A stretch of 64,000 nucleotides of DNA from Halobacillus andaensis (GCF_014636475.1 NZ_BMEL01000001.1:1054001-1118000); one strand, 5' to 3'. Shown: positions 40,292 to 48,776, numbered from the stretch's first letter. Program-made: numbers and translations. The notes: generated from the sequence alone by a model not told the origin.

Positions 40292-41161
40292 TCACCCCCG
40301 AATAAGCCCTGAAATAGCAAATGGTGAAGCAGCAACAAGAAATAAAAAGACAAGTCCTACAAAGATAGCGGCAATCGGGCGTTTTTGAATGAATGTCATT
40401 TGGAATTTATAAAAGAGAAGCCAGGCAAATATGCTGGAAACAGGAATCAAAACATGCCACCCCATCCCTCCAAAGATAAGCATCCCATATGTAACAAATA
40501 AAGCAGCTGTGAAAAGCATGACACCGTAAACGATATTAACAACAAAGCTCACCTTTTGTATCTTTCGTTGTTCTGGTGAAGTTTGGTAAGGGTTCGATGC
40601 GTAATAGGAATGCCGAATAACAAAAATAATAGAAATCACGATAATAATCAGCAGGTAAATACTAAACATAATCATTTGAAAAGGGTACACCTGACTGACC
40701 ATCATAAGCGCAACACCGTTCCACATAGCAGTTAAGAGCACGAGTACATTAACCGACCAGAAATGGCGGCCGACAAAAGCAATATTCATTCCAGTAAGCA
40801 CGACGAGACTCCCAAACAAAAACTGAATAAGCAGCCACACAGGCTCCGCTCCGCCAAAAGTAAATGTTAAATATAAATGAAAGATTACACCAAACAGGAT
40901 GGTAGCCAGTCCAATGACATACAATAGACTTCGTTGATACGGATACATCGCCTCTTGAAAACCATGACCAATCTGCTTCGATCCCCCAAATTCCTCAACC
41001 GCTTTCTTTTCTGCTTTTTTCTCAGGGTCTCCTTGATCCATATAAAAAGATTTCGCTTCTTCCAAATGAGAAAGAAGTTCTTCTTTAATTTCTTCTCTCT
41101 CTTCTTGAGGACTCTGCATCTCCTTTAATACTCGATTGACGTGCTTTTCCATCCTTTTCAT
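40292..41161 (-). CDS. Membrane protein with permease-prefix-like N-terminal domain
   Basis: A 289-residue protein. Residues 1-70 (MEKHVNRVLKEMQSPQEEREEIKEELLSHLEEA... AVEEFGGSKQIGHGFQEAM) match the soluble 'permease prefix'/DUF1700-like helical domain that usually sits before transmembrane regions in PadR-linked genes. Seven to eight hydrophobic helices follow. Its ATG overlaps the padR stop (ATGA). It is probably the main target of the PadR regulator and may sense or respond to envelope stress. Biochemical role unknown. Confidence 0.8.
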   Translation of the reverse strand: MKRMEKHVNRVLKEMQSPQEEREEIKEELLSHLEEAKSFYMDQGDPEKKAEKKAVEEFGGSKQIGHGFQEAMYPYQRSLLYVIGLATILFGVIFHLYLTFTFGGAEPVWLLIQFLFGSLVVLTGMNIAFVGRHFWSVNVLVLLTAMWNGVALMMVSQVYPFQMIMFSIYLLIIIVISIIFVIRHSYYASNPYQTSPEQRKIQKVSFVVNIVYGVMLFTAALFVTYGMLIFGGMGWHVLIPVSSIFAWLLFYKFQMTFIQKRPIAAIFVGLVFLFLVAASPFAISGLIRG

Positions 41162-41481
41162 GAAAAGTCCTCTGACGTTTTCATGATCAGATCATGGACA
41201 CTTTTCCATTCTCCCAGCTTTTGATGAAGCACGGTAAGACCTTCATCTGTTATTTGGTAATATTTCCTCCGGCCGCTTACCGTCTCAGACCAGTAGGAAC
41301 CGAGCCACTCTTTTTTTTCCAACCGTTTTAATGCGGGATAAAGTGTACCCTCGCTCATGTTGTAAAGATCGTTACTTTGTTCCTTTAAGCTTTTCACCAT
41401 CTCATAGCCATACATATCCTGCTTTGAAACTAGCCCCAGAATGAGTATATCGATACTTCCCTTCATAATTTCGCGGTCCAT
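41158..41481 (-). CDS. PadR-family transcriptional regulator
   Basis: The ATG at 41481 (MDREIMKGSIDILILGLVSKQDMYGYEMVK) follows AGGTGG; the upstream frame extends through the promoter. The 107-residue protein is a typical short PadR: winged helix with 'SEGTLYPALKRLEKKEWLGSYW' and a C-terminal dimerisation helix. It heads the operon of membrane genes and overlaps the next gene by four bases. A perfect palindrome in its own promoter spacer suggests autorepression. Confidence 0.93.
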   Translation of the reverse strand: MDREIMKGSIDILILGLVSKQDMYGYEMVKSLKEQSNDLYNMSEGTLYPALKRLEKKEWLGSYWSETVSGRRKYYQITDEGLTVLHQKLGEWKSVHDLIMKTSEDFS

Positions 41482-41515
41482 CAATCCACACCACCTTCCA
41501 GGTTTTTCTATAAAC

Positions 41516-41544
41516 ATTGTATAACGATGTGCATCGTATAACAA
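41516..41544 (-). promoter_or_regulatory. padR promoter with palindromic operator in the spacer
   Basis: On the minus strand TTGTTA (-35, 41539-41544) and TACAAT (-10, 41516-41521) are 17 bp apart. The spacer holds the palindrome ACGATGCACATCGT (41524-41537). Binding there would block RNA polymerase. Confidence 0.65.
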
Positions 41545-41573
41545 GGTATAAATGTAAAAAAACACCAAGAATG

Positions 41574-41747
41574 CTAGTTCAACTTACGATTCCTCCTCAT
41601 TTTCCCAACGAAGTGGTAGCAGCTTATCTCAAAGACGAGAAAAGCTGCGATGAGGCTGGCAAGGAAAGGAGATGGAACCTCTAAAGCCTTCATAACTAGA
41701 AGCGTACAAAAGAATATTCCTGCACCGAGTGCTAACGAATTTTTCAC
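41574..41747 (-). CDS. Small two-helix membrane protein, 57 aa
   Basis: The GTG at 41747 (VKNSLALGAGIFFCTLLVMK...) has GGAG eight bases upstream. Two hydrophobic helices (about 3-22 and 27-44) and a basic tail (GKMRRNRKLN). It is downstream of the 41834-42581 genes on the same strand. Function unknown. Confidence 0.6.
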   Translation of the reverse strand: MKNSLALGAGIFFCTLLVMKALEVPSPFLASLIAAFLVFEISCYHFVGKMRRNRKLN

Positions 41748-41833
41748 CTTCCCCACTCCTTTTTGATCCTATGTAGAACACTATTCTTAATGAAGGATTT
41801 ATCCCGCTAATAGAGTTACAGAACGAATAACAC

Positions 41834-42016
41834 TTACAGCCACTCCACATTTTTACGAGTAGAGGGAACAAGCACACCCACTGTAAAAAAGAAACCTACA
41901 CCCGCCACAATGAATGCAAACTGCGAAACGTAAGAAGGGTAAGTAAGTCCACCGGTGAGCAAAGCTGCAAAGATAATCAATACGTGATACACCAACCGTT
42001 TATTACGCATCTTCAT
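41834..42016 (-). CDS. Small two-helix membrane protein, 60 aa
   Basis: The ATG at 42016 (MKMRNKRLVYHVLIIFAALLTGG...) follows AGAGGT. Hydrophobic segments at about residues 9-24 and 31-50. It overlaps the end of the 42003-42581 gene by 14 bases, so the two are co-transcribed. Function unknown. Confidence 0.6.
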   Translation of the reverse strand: MKMRNKRLVYHVLIIFAALLTGGLTYPSYVSQFAFIVAGVGFFFTVGVLVPSTRKNVEWL

Positions 42017-42581
42017 TAATATACCTCTCATAAAACGTAGTAAAAAAATTAAAGTTTTGAATAAAACTCATATGCAGATTGCCCATTTGCCGGTCTAAGG
42101 TCTGTTGAGAATGAAAAACAGACTGCTGGATTTCCTGAATTTCTTCTTCTAACGTTAAGTTGTGTTCTAGTAACACGCGTAAGTTAGACCGGTCATTCCG
42201 GGAATAGTCTTCTTGAAATGCGAGCTCTATGATGACTTTACGAGCATCTTTTACATATTGAAGAATTTCATCAAGTTCTTCACTCGTCATATTTCTTCCT
42301 TCTGTGTTAAGTAACCAGGACTGCTCATACATTTTTAGTACGTATTGCATGCGGTAGGCGGTCAAATCCTCGGAAGCAGAAGTAGTTAATGGCTCCTCAA
42401 ACTTATCTTTAAAGGCAGTCACGTCTTCAGCATACTCTTTTACAACTACTTGGTCCGGCTCATATGTGAATGATGGATGTATACTTATAGGTGAATAGGG
42501 ATACACCCAACTTGTAGTTACATAAAGAGCAACGCCACACAACAGTGAACCAGCTAGAATGATAAGGCCTATTCTTCGCAT
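42003..42581 (-). CDS. Exported or membrane-anchored helical protein, 192 aa
   Basis: The ATG at 42581 follows GGGGAGATAGG. An N-terminal hydrophobic segment (residues 4-23, IGLIILAGSLLCGVALYVTT) is followed by a polar domain rich in helices ('SEELDEILQYVKDARKVIIELAF', 'LLEHNLTLEEEIQEIQQSVFHSQQTL') outside the membrane. No cysteine lipobox is evident. I do not recognise the family. Confidence 0.65.
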   Translation of the reverse strand: MRRIGLIILAGSLLCGVALYVTTSWVYPYSPISIHPSFTYEPDQVVVKEYAEDVTAFKDKFEEPLTTSASEDLTAYRMQYVLKMYEQSWLLNTEGRNMTSEELDEILQYVKDARKVIIELAFQEDYSRNDRSNLRVLLEHNLTLEEEIQEIQQSVFHSQQTLDRQMGNLHMSFIQNFNFFTTFYERYINEDA

Positions 42582-42726
42582 ACCTATCTCCCCTTCTCCG
42601 TTTACTATTTCCTATGTCATAAGGCCTCTTTTTTTAAAAAATGAGGTGTTCACCTGCGGTAGTTGTCCATACTTAGGTTATTAAACTTACATATAATGAA
42701 GTAGTCTTAAAAGGAGGCTAATCTAT

Positions 42727-44076
42727 ATGAAAACTGTCGTTATAGATGCTGGTCACGGTGGTACAGATACAGGCGCTTCGTTTCAAGGCAGTCTTGAAAA
42801 AAACTTTAACCTGGCCATCGCTTTAAAAGTTCAAAGTCACCTGCAGCAAAACTATGAAGCGAATATTGTCATGACTCGTACAAGGGATGTAACCTTATCT
42901 TTAAACGAACGCACGCAGCTGGCTAACGATGCAAACGCAGACTTTTTCTTATCCATTCATAACAATGCGGCTGGCGGACAAGGGTTTGAAAGCTATATTT
43001 TTAATGGAACGGTTTCTATCCCGACCCGTACCTATCAAAACATTATTCACGATAAAATTATGAATGCCGTACGAACGAAATACAATATTAGAGACCGTGG
43101 GAAAAAGCGCGCTGATTTTCACGTCGTAAGAGAAACCAGGATGCCGGCTTTATTGCTTGAAGTGTTATTTGTGGACAATGCTAGTGACTTGTCACAGTTA
43201 AGAAACCCAGCTTTTATTGAGGAAGTATCAATTGCTATTGCACAAGGAGTCGCTGAAGCTTTAAACTTACCCGCGAAATCACTGCCTAAAGTATTATACC
43301 GAGTCATTGCGGGCTCATTTAATAAAAGAGATAATGCGGAACAACGAGTACAGGAACTTGCCCGACGCAGCATCGACTCTTTTATTCGCACGACTTCTAT
43401 TTCAGGATTAGTATTTTACCGTGTGCAAGCAGGCTCGTTCTCTGAGAAATCAAGAGCCAATGAACAAATTCAGCGATTGAATAATGCCGGCATTCGTGAC
43501 GCCTTTATTATTACAGATGAGGAAAGCGCTGATCCCCTTCCTCCCCCGCCAACACCTGTAGAGCTCTTTACGATTGAAGGAGAAACCTATTTACTCTCCC
43601 ATCAAATGGATGAATTCGTTCGAACCGTCAATCCGAATGCACCTATGCTTGGCGCTCACTATGTATACTTCGGAAAAGCCTACGGCATTCGAGCTGACGT
43701 CGCTTATGCTCAGGCGATTCATGAAACCGACTATTTCCGCTTCACTGGAGTCGTAGATGCTGAGCAAAACAACTATGCAGGAATTGGCGCCACGGGTCCT
43801 GATCACAAAGGAAACAGCTTTGATACACAAGAAGACGGTGTACATGCTCATATCCAGCACTTGTTCGCTTACGCTTCCACTAAAAATATTCCTGCTCCAT
43901 TTGAAAAAGTCGATCCAAGATTCGACCTCGTGCCACGTGGCAGTGCGAAAACATGGACTCAGCTTAACGGTAAGTGGGCGGTACCAGGTACAAGGTACGG
44001 TCAAAGTATTTTAAGTGTGTATAACAAAAACATGAATCATGCCAATGGACAATCACTAAGTAAAAAGAAGTACTAA
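42727..44076 (+). CDS. Amidase_3 - SPOR - glucosaminidase cell-wall hydrolase
   Basis: A 449-residue protein in three parts. Residues 1-185: N-acetylmuramoyl-L-alanine amidase with zinc/catalytic residues His10, Glu24, His78 and Glu145. Residues about 190-265: two short SPOR-like repeats (LYRVIAGSFNKRDNAEQRV, FYRVQAGSFSEKSRANEQI) that bind denuded glycan. Residues about 300-435: a glucosaminidase-like domain (VAYAQAIHETDYFRFTGVV). No signal peptide, as in the mother-cell lysis enzyme CwlC. It could cut both peptide and glycan bonds late in sporulation; timing is inference. AAAGGAGG precedes the ATG. Confidence 0.9.
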   Translation: MKTVVIDAGHGGTDTGASFQGSLEKNFNLAIALKVQSHLQQNYEANIVMTRTRDVTLSLNERTQLANDANADFFLSIHNNAAGGQGFESYIFNGTVSIPTRTYQNIIHDKIMNAVRTKYNIRDRGKKRADFHVVRETRMPALLLEVLFVDNASDLSQLRNPAFIEEVSIAIAQGVAEALNLPAKSLPKVLYRVIAGSFNKRDNAEQRVQELARRSIDSFIRTTSISGLVFYRVQAGSFSEKSRANEQIQRLNNAGIRDAFIITDEESADPLPPPPTPVELFTIEGETYLLSHQMDEFVRTVNPNAPMLGAHYVYFGKAYGIRADVAYAQAIHETDYFRFTGVVDAEQNNYAGIGATGPDHKGNSFDTQEDGVHAHIQHLFAYASTKNIPAPFEKVDPRFDLVPRGSAKTWTQLNGKWAVPGTRYGQSILSVYNKNMNHANGQSLSKKKY

Positions 44077-44106
44077 ATGACGTGTTAGACAAAGGTTAAT
44101 AGGGTG

Positions 44107-44143
44107 AGTCTGGTTGATGGAATGAGATCAGCCAGACTTTTTT
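44107..44143 (+). terminator. Terminator of the amidase gene
   Basis: AGTCTGGTTGAT pairs with ATCAGCCAGACT (one G-U pair), followed by TTTTTT. Confidence 0.9.
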
Positions 44144-44156
44144 ATGTAAGTCAGTA

Positions 44157-44275
44157 AATAGCCGCGAAAAATTCTATTTACCGGCGATTTCGGTGAATTT
44201 ACACACGAAAATTTTAAATACCAGCGAAATTTCATATTTACCAGCGAATTTAGTAGTTTTACCAGCGACCTTAGT
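44157..44275. repeat. Degenerate tandem repeat, unit about 20 bp
   Basis: Six imperfect units with core TTTACCAGCGAAWTT (variants TAGCCGCGAAAA, TTTACCGGCGATTT, TTTACACACGAAAA). Two related TTAGCCGCG units occur at 6121-6149. The remaining DNA to 44477 (about 200 bp) holds no recognisable gene. Confidence 0.7.
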
Positions 44276-44477
44276 CACACAAGTTCATCTAAGACATTTC
44301 GTTATAAACAAACGTTCCGGCTAGTAAATCATGCGCGCTCGCTTACCTTTTGGCATGAGTACCATACCCGTACTGAGAAGCGCCCATAAGGCAGGCGAGC
44401 ACATACTTTCCTGGGAACGCTTTTTCTTCTGGAAAACGTGTGATTTATCGACCTTGAACACACCTTTTTACCATCCC

Positions 44478-44702
44478 TTAGCTAAAAGGTCCGCCACCGC
44501 CATGATAACTATTATTCTTCATTTGTTCGGCGGCTATAGCAGATCTCGCATTCATTTGAGCGTTTGAATCAACCTTTGATCTTTCAACAGTTTCATTATC
44601 AATTCGACGTTTCTTAAACCCCAGCCGATTAAAAATCATCCCGAGAAACATTGGCAGAAAGCAAATTCCAATAATCGTTAACAATACCCATAATGCGGTC
44701 AT
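44478..44702 (-). CDS. Small membrane protein with glycine-rich tail, 74 aa
   Basis: The ATG at 44702 follows GAAGGTGATGG. One strong hydrophobic helix (residues 4-25), a basic stretch (FKKRRIDNETVERSK) and a tail ending HGGGGPFS. Function unknown. It is followed on the same strand by nothing for several hundred bases. Confidence 0.6.
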   Translation of the reverse strand: MTALWVLLTIIGICFLPMFLGMIFNRLGFKKRRIDNETVERSKVDSNAQMNARSAIAAEQMKNNSYHGGGGPFS

Positions 44703-44731
44703 CTTCCATCACCTTCCTAGAAAGAATGTGT

Positions 44732-44902
44732 TTACTTTGGTTCCCGGCTTTTTAAAACTCTCACTTCATTTTCCAAACGGTGCACTTTTCGTTCCAAATC
44801 TTTGCGCGGTTCGGTGACCCTGTTCCCAATGATCATAAAGATACTAATCACAGCAATGAGGGTGCCAGCTATCCATACACCAAAGAGAATAAACAAATCC
44901 AT
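44732..44902 (-). CDS. Membrane-anchored coiled-coil microprotein, 56 aa
   Basis: GGAGAGGAC before the ATG at 44902 (MDLFILFGVWIAGTLIAVIS...) fixes the start; the longer frame to 45079 is rich in unlikely codons and overlaps another gene. One transmembrane helix (3-25) then a charged heptad helix (EPRKDLERKVHRLENEVRVLKSR). Architecture is the same as the 10481-10651 peptide. Family not recognised. Confidence 0.65.
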   Translation of the reverse strand: MDLFILFGVWIAGTLIAVISIFMIIGNRVTEPRKDLERKVHRLENEVRVLKSREPK

Positions 44903-44984
44903 CGAGTTGTCCTCTCCTTTAATAAACTTGCTACTATGTATACGAGTACCACCCCGTATCTGTTTCATTTTTAATGCCGTTTTC

Positions 44985-45569
44985 CTATTTCTCCTCTTCG
45001 AACCACCCCAAATTGTCAACGTTCGTTGTTTCATCCTTTTCGAGTCCAAAATAATATAACACTTCTCCCTGCCCGTCATAGGCTGCAGCGTTCATTTCAT
45101 CAAAGGAAATGCTGCGATCCCACGAGAATACAGATATTTCTCCTTCTTCTACCTCATTTTCTTTACGGTTCGTCTCTTCCCCTGCTTCTATCTTATCTAC
45201 ATCTGGATCCATACTTTGAACCACAAGCAGGGTTAAGGCATCTGTCTCATCTGTGTAATCTATAGATGATAACGTCTCTAGAGAAGCATCCGTCTGGTGT
45301 TCAATGTAAGTCGAAAGTGGACTTTCATAAAAAAGTCCGTCTTTTTTTACAAGGAATGTCTTATATTCTCCTTCTTCTTCATCGTTAAATAACCAGGCTT
45401 GAAAATTCCCCGCTTCGATTTTATTCAAATATTGAAGATCATTCTCATATTCAAAATGCTTCTCCACTGCTCCTTTTGCTGTAAAAGAAGGTTCATAAGC
45501 AAATAAGAAGATGAGAGGAAGCGCAATCGCTGTTACTACTAATATAAGCCCAACTTTTTTCTTTGTCAT
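44985..45569 (-). CDS. Membrane-anchored acidic protein, about 194 aa
   Basis: The ATG at 45569 (MTKKKVGLILVVTAIALPLIFLF) lies nine bases after GGAG; an ATG at 45575 is possible. A single N-terminal helix (about 6-26) anchors a very acidic external domain ('NDEEEGEYKTFLVKKDGLFYESP', 'ETNRKENEVEEGEISVFSWDR'). Acidic surfaces are typical of proteins exposed outside the cell in halophilic Bacilli. Function unknown. Confidence 0.65.
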   Translation of the reverse strand: MTKKKVGLILVVTAIALPLIFLFAYEPSFTAKGAVEKHFEYENDLQYLNKIEAGNFQAWLFNDEEEGEYKTFLVKKDGLFYESPLSTYIEHQTDASLETLSSIDYTDETDALTLLVVQSMDPDVDKIEAGEETNRKENEVEEGEISVFSWDRSISFDEMNAAAYDGQGEVLYYFGLEKDETTNVDNLGWFEEEK

Positions 45570-45645
45570 ATCCATGATCTCCTTATTTTATCTGAATAAT
45601 GTAACACTTTTACTGTAATGGACTTCCCTAAATATGTAAATAGCG

Positions 45646-46455
45646 TTACTCATTTAACCAGTCATAATAAAGTGTCTTCGAATCCTCCAACGTTTCCTTA
45701 CGTGCCATCTGCATAAAGCGATTTTTTAATCCACCATAAAAATACCCTATAAATGTTGTATGAATCATTCGATGCTTTTGTGCAAATACCGTTTGCTTAA
45801 ACACCTCAATGACTAGATCAATATACCATTCAAGCGGGTCGCGCATATCCCATTGTCGATAGGCACTTTCAACCGTCCTCCAGGCATGTAACGTATCTGT
45901 CGGATTTAGAAAAGGACGCACAGCTTCTACGAAAAGTTTGGGAATAAATGATGGGATGAACGTGTGGTCGAGGGGTACAAACATACAAGAAGAGCTTTCG
46001 CTTTGCTTATTCACTGCTTCGGAGATTTCTTCAACTGCTGAGGGTTGATCTGTAGAGGGTTTAGCAGGAGTTGGTACAGTGTCATATGGGGTGTCAACTG
46101 GGGTGACATCGTTCGGTAAAAAAAGATCCTCCTGGTGGAGAATGACTAAAATATTTGCGCCGCGTTTGCCGTTAGCTCGGGTCGTCTCTACTCGCTCCAG
46201 CAGCTTTTCTTGTTCCAGACGATTGATCGCTCGAATGACCGTTCTCCGGCTGACTTGCGTATGTTTTTCAATCGTTTCAATTTTAGCAAAAGATACGCCT
46301 CTGTACTTCACAGAATGCCGCCAAATAAACTTTAATACCTTCTGCGTAGCTTCTGATAATGCGGCTTTCATCCGAAAGAGAAAGGATCGTACATGCTTGT
46401 CCATTTCCTCTACACTCATAAATGTCTGTAAACTGCGAATCTGTTCAATTTCCAT
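45646..46455 (-). CDS. Winged-helix DNA-binding protein, replication/phage-type
   Basis: A 269-residue protein with a helix-turn-helix in the N-terminal third ('SFAKIETIEKHTQVSRRTVIRAINRLEQEKLLERVE', about 53-90), a Pro/Ser-rich linker (about 118-150) and a C-terminal helical region ('HTTFIGYFYGGLKNRFMQMARK'). The domain order resembles chromosomal relatives of plasmid or phage replication-initiator and DnaD-like proteins in Bacilli. Whether it regulates transcription or replication cannot be judged. Confidence 0.7.
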   Translation of the reverse strand: MEIEQIRSLQTFMSVEEMDKHVRSFLFRMKAALSEATQKVLKFIWRHSVKYRGVSFAKIETIEKHTQVSRRTVIRAINRLEQEKLLERVETTRANGKRGANILVILHQEDLFLPNDVTPVDTPYDTVPTPAKPSTDQPSAVEEISEAVNKQSESSSCMFVPLDHTFIPSFIPKLFVEAVRPFLNPTDTLHAWRTVESAYRQWDMRDPLEWYIDLVIEVFKQTVFAQKHRMIHTTFIGYFYGGLKNRFMQMARKETLEDSKTLYYDWLNE

Positions 46456-46585
46456 AAAACGTTCCTCATTTCATCTGTTTACTACTATAATCGAAATGAG
46501 ATGGCAGGCCGGTGTTACTATTTTGAAAAAAAATTAAAAAAAGTGCCGGTTTTTCTGCCACCCGACACTTTTCCTCTTAATTTTT

Positions 46586-46945
46586 TCACCTCCACCGCAA
46601 CGCAACCTGCAGTTTACAGCACTCATACCCATCAATGGACCGTCGAAATTCAAGACGCAGGCCATCAGGGTTATAATGAATATCCACTTCAGAAGTGACG
46701 CCGATTGAACCAATGAGACGCTTCACCTCGTCATCATTTGACTGCTGGGCGGCTTCCATCAATTGAGAATCAAACTCCTCAGATTCTGCCAGTTTATCGA
46801 GCACCTTGCTTGCATCCTTCATTAACTGCTTCGATTCAGTAGCCGACTGTGTCAAAAGAGTAGGATCCAACGATTCGTACTGACGTACACCCCAATAATA
46901 CGGATTATAATAATAATGATAAGGATAGTGATAAATGTTGTACAC
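46586..46945 (-). CDS. Tyr/His-rich N-terminus hypothetical protein, about 119 aa
   Basis: I prefer the GTG at 46945, six bases after GGGGGA, over the frame start at 46969. It begins VYNIYHYPYHYYYNPYYW, extremely rich in Tyr and His, as in some spore-surface proteins, followed by a helical part (about 30-75) and a C-terminal strand-rich segment with CC ('GLRLEFRRSIDGYECCKLQVALRWR'). A spore association is possible but not shown. Confidence 0.6.
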   Translation of the reverse strand: MYNIYHYPYHYYYNPYYWGVRQYESLDPTLLTQSATESKQLMKDASKVLDKLAESEEFDSQLMEAAQQSNDDEVKRLIGSIGVTSEVDIHYNPDGLRLEFRRSIDGYECCKLQVALRWR

Positions 46946-47135
46946 GAAACATCCCCCTTTTCCATCCATAACATAACCACATCATATGTGTAAGAAGTTC
47001 GTTTTGGGATAAAGGAAATCCTTCGAGTATTATGATGGTATCCACTTTTGATCGGTGATTTGGGATTTTATGTTAAACTAGTAAGCAATTCCATACGATT
47101 CACACAAAAAAGTCATATCACACAGGTGATCAATA

Positions 47136-47453
47136 ATGAAAACCATGTATATAGCCTATGGGATCCAATTTATATTTGGCTGTCTATTCTATTTGCTCAT
47201 CGCCTTATGGGTAACGAGCATCCTTTACGTCGGGGACGCCCTCGGATGGGCGAGAAATCCCACGTTAAATGATGAAAAACTGCTTTTTCAGCTATTATTA
47301 TCCGTTATCTCAAGTGTTGTATATATTTCAGCATTCGTACTGCTCCATCGCTTTTTCAAACGAAGAAGTACCGTACCCTTCTATAACCTGTTTGGCTTTC
47401 TTTCATGGCTGATCGGTTTCTTAGGATTTCTTAGTTTTATGTTTCTTACGTAA
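47136..47453 (+). CDS. DUF4306-like membrane protein, 105 aa
   Basis: The ATG at 47136 follows CAGGTGAT. Three hydrophobic segments (about 6-28, 50-68, 80-103) and a basic loop (HRFFKRRS). It resembles DUF4306 proteins of Bacillus, whose function is unknown; this family call is tentative. It precedes the MFS gene on the same strand with a hairpin between. Confidence 0.6.
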   Translation: MKTMYIAYGIQFIFGCLFYLLIALWVTSILYVGDALGWARNPTLNDEKLLFQLLLSVISSVVYISAFVLLHRFFKRRSTVPFYNLFGFLSWLIGFLGFLSFMFLT

Positions 47454-47493
47454 TACCAGAAAGTTGCTTCATATTTTAGCAATAATACGAAAG

Positions 47494-47536
47494 ACGATCA
47501 CCTCGTTTTCTTTTACGATGAAAAAGAGGTGATCGT
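47494..47536 (+). promoter_or_regulatory. Perfect 11-bp hairpin covering the MFS ribosome site
   Basis: ACGATCACCTC (47494-47504) pairs with GAGGTGATCGT (47526-47536) across a 21-nt loop. The right arm contains the GAGGTGAT ribosome site of the MFS gene. It may sequester the site, act as an attenuator, or terminate the upstream transcript. Confidence 0.6.
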
Positions 47537-47537
47537 T

Positions 47538-48776
47538 TTGTATAGAGAATTATGGAAAAATAAGAATATCCGGTATTACTTAGCAGCCGGCAGTGTATCT
47601 CGTCTGGGGGATCTACTGTCTGGAATGGCTTTTTTATTTTTGGCTTATGATTTAACCGAATCAAGCATGTTAACGACGGGAATGGCCGTTGCTGAAGCAT
47701 TGCCTTATCTGTTGTTTGGATTAATAGGCGGCGTTATCGCCGATTGGCTGCCAAAGAAAAAATGGCTGATTTCGTTAGATCTCGTGCGAATTCCTCTCAT
47801 CTTGTCGGTTGTCGTTCTGTATCAGTTAGACATGCTGACTTACGCGTATTTGGTAACGATCAGTTTTTTGATCCAAAGTATAGGATGCTTTTTTAATCCT
47901 GCTCATCGCTCAGTTCTCCCCTCGATTACAAATGTAGAGGAACGTACAATCGCAAACAGTATGTATGACACGTTAACGAGAGGAGTAACCGTTCTTAGTC
48001 CAGTTGTCTCCATAGGATTATTAAACACGTATGGAGCCATCCATTTTTTTACGTTCGATGCCCTTACCTACCTGATTAGTGTACTTTGCCTGCGTCAAGT
48101 ATCGATGGAAGATCGAACACAAGTCTCCGACAAATCGATTTCTGCCCTGTTCGATTCAATTAAAGTAATTGCAGTGTGGATTAAAACGCAACCGACCATT
48201 CGAAGGCTTTTCTTTTTTACTTTTATAACTGTATTTTTTAATACGTGGGTTTGGGAAGTCGGCCTCCTGCTGGCTTTAGCAGAAAAAAGCGCGCAGAGTG
48301 AGGAATTATACAGTATTCTTCAAGGGATATTTGGCGGCGTTGTTATACTTACAAACATTGTTCTTCCTTATTTCATTAAGAAAATGAAACTTTTCCATTA
48401 CTTCATCGGTGGATGCCTATGGGGACTTGGCATTTTATACTATGGACTGTTATATGAAGTGACACACTTTTTCATCGGTTGTGCAATTGTTGGGATCGGA
48501 CTTCCCATTGCCGGACTTGCTCGTGTATATTTAATTCAAACTCTAGTACCCGAAGAAAAGCTGGGGCGGGCGTTCAGTTTTAACGCTGTACTTTTATATT
48601 TATCAAATACCATTTCATTAGCTTTATACGGCTTTCTCGTTTTGTTCATACAAATTCAATGGTTAATGATCGCTAGCGGGCTCGCTATCTTAAGCGTTAG
48701 TATTAGCGGTTTACTTATGAAAACGGTGGAGGCGTCGAAACTCCGTGGGCGTCTTACGATAAACTTTCTTAAATAA
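47538..48776 (+). CDS. MFS transporter, 12-helix type
   Basis: A roughly 412-residue protein with about 12 hydrophobic helices. 'GVIADWLPKKKWLISLDLVR' is the MFS cytoplasmic-loop (motif A) region between TM2 and TM3. It resembles macrolide or general drug exporters of the MefA/YfmO type ('IGCFFNPAHRSVLPSITNVEERTIANSMYDT'). A TTG at 47538 fits the GAGGTGAT site better than the GTG at 47529, which lies within it. The end overlaps the convergent AraC gene by 66 bp. Confidence 0.85.
   Translation: MYRELWKNKNIRYYLAAGSVSRLGDLLSGMAFLFLAYDLTESSMLTTGMAVAEALPYLLFGLIGGVIADWLPKKKWLISLDLVRIPLILSVVVLYQLDMLTYAYLVTISFLIQSIGCFFNPAHRSVLPSITNVEERTIANSMYDTLTRGVTVLSPVVSIGLLNTYGAIHFFTFDALTYLISVLCLRQVSMEDRTQVSDKSISALFDSIKVIAVWIKTQPTIRRLFFFTFITVFFNTWVWEVGLLLALAEKSAQSEELYSILQGIFGGVVILTNIVLPYFIKKMKLFHYFIGGCLWGLGILYYGLLYEVTHFFIGCAIVGIGLPIAGLARVYLIQTLVPEEKLGRAFSFNAVLLYLSNTISLALYGFLVLFIQIQWLMIASGLAILSVSISGLLMKTVEASKLRGRLTINFLK

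Noticed and set aside
44157-44275. CRISPR-like array
   Set aside because: The units are degenerate and about 20 bp, with no distinct spacers and no cas genes nearby.
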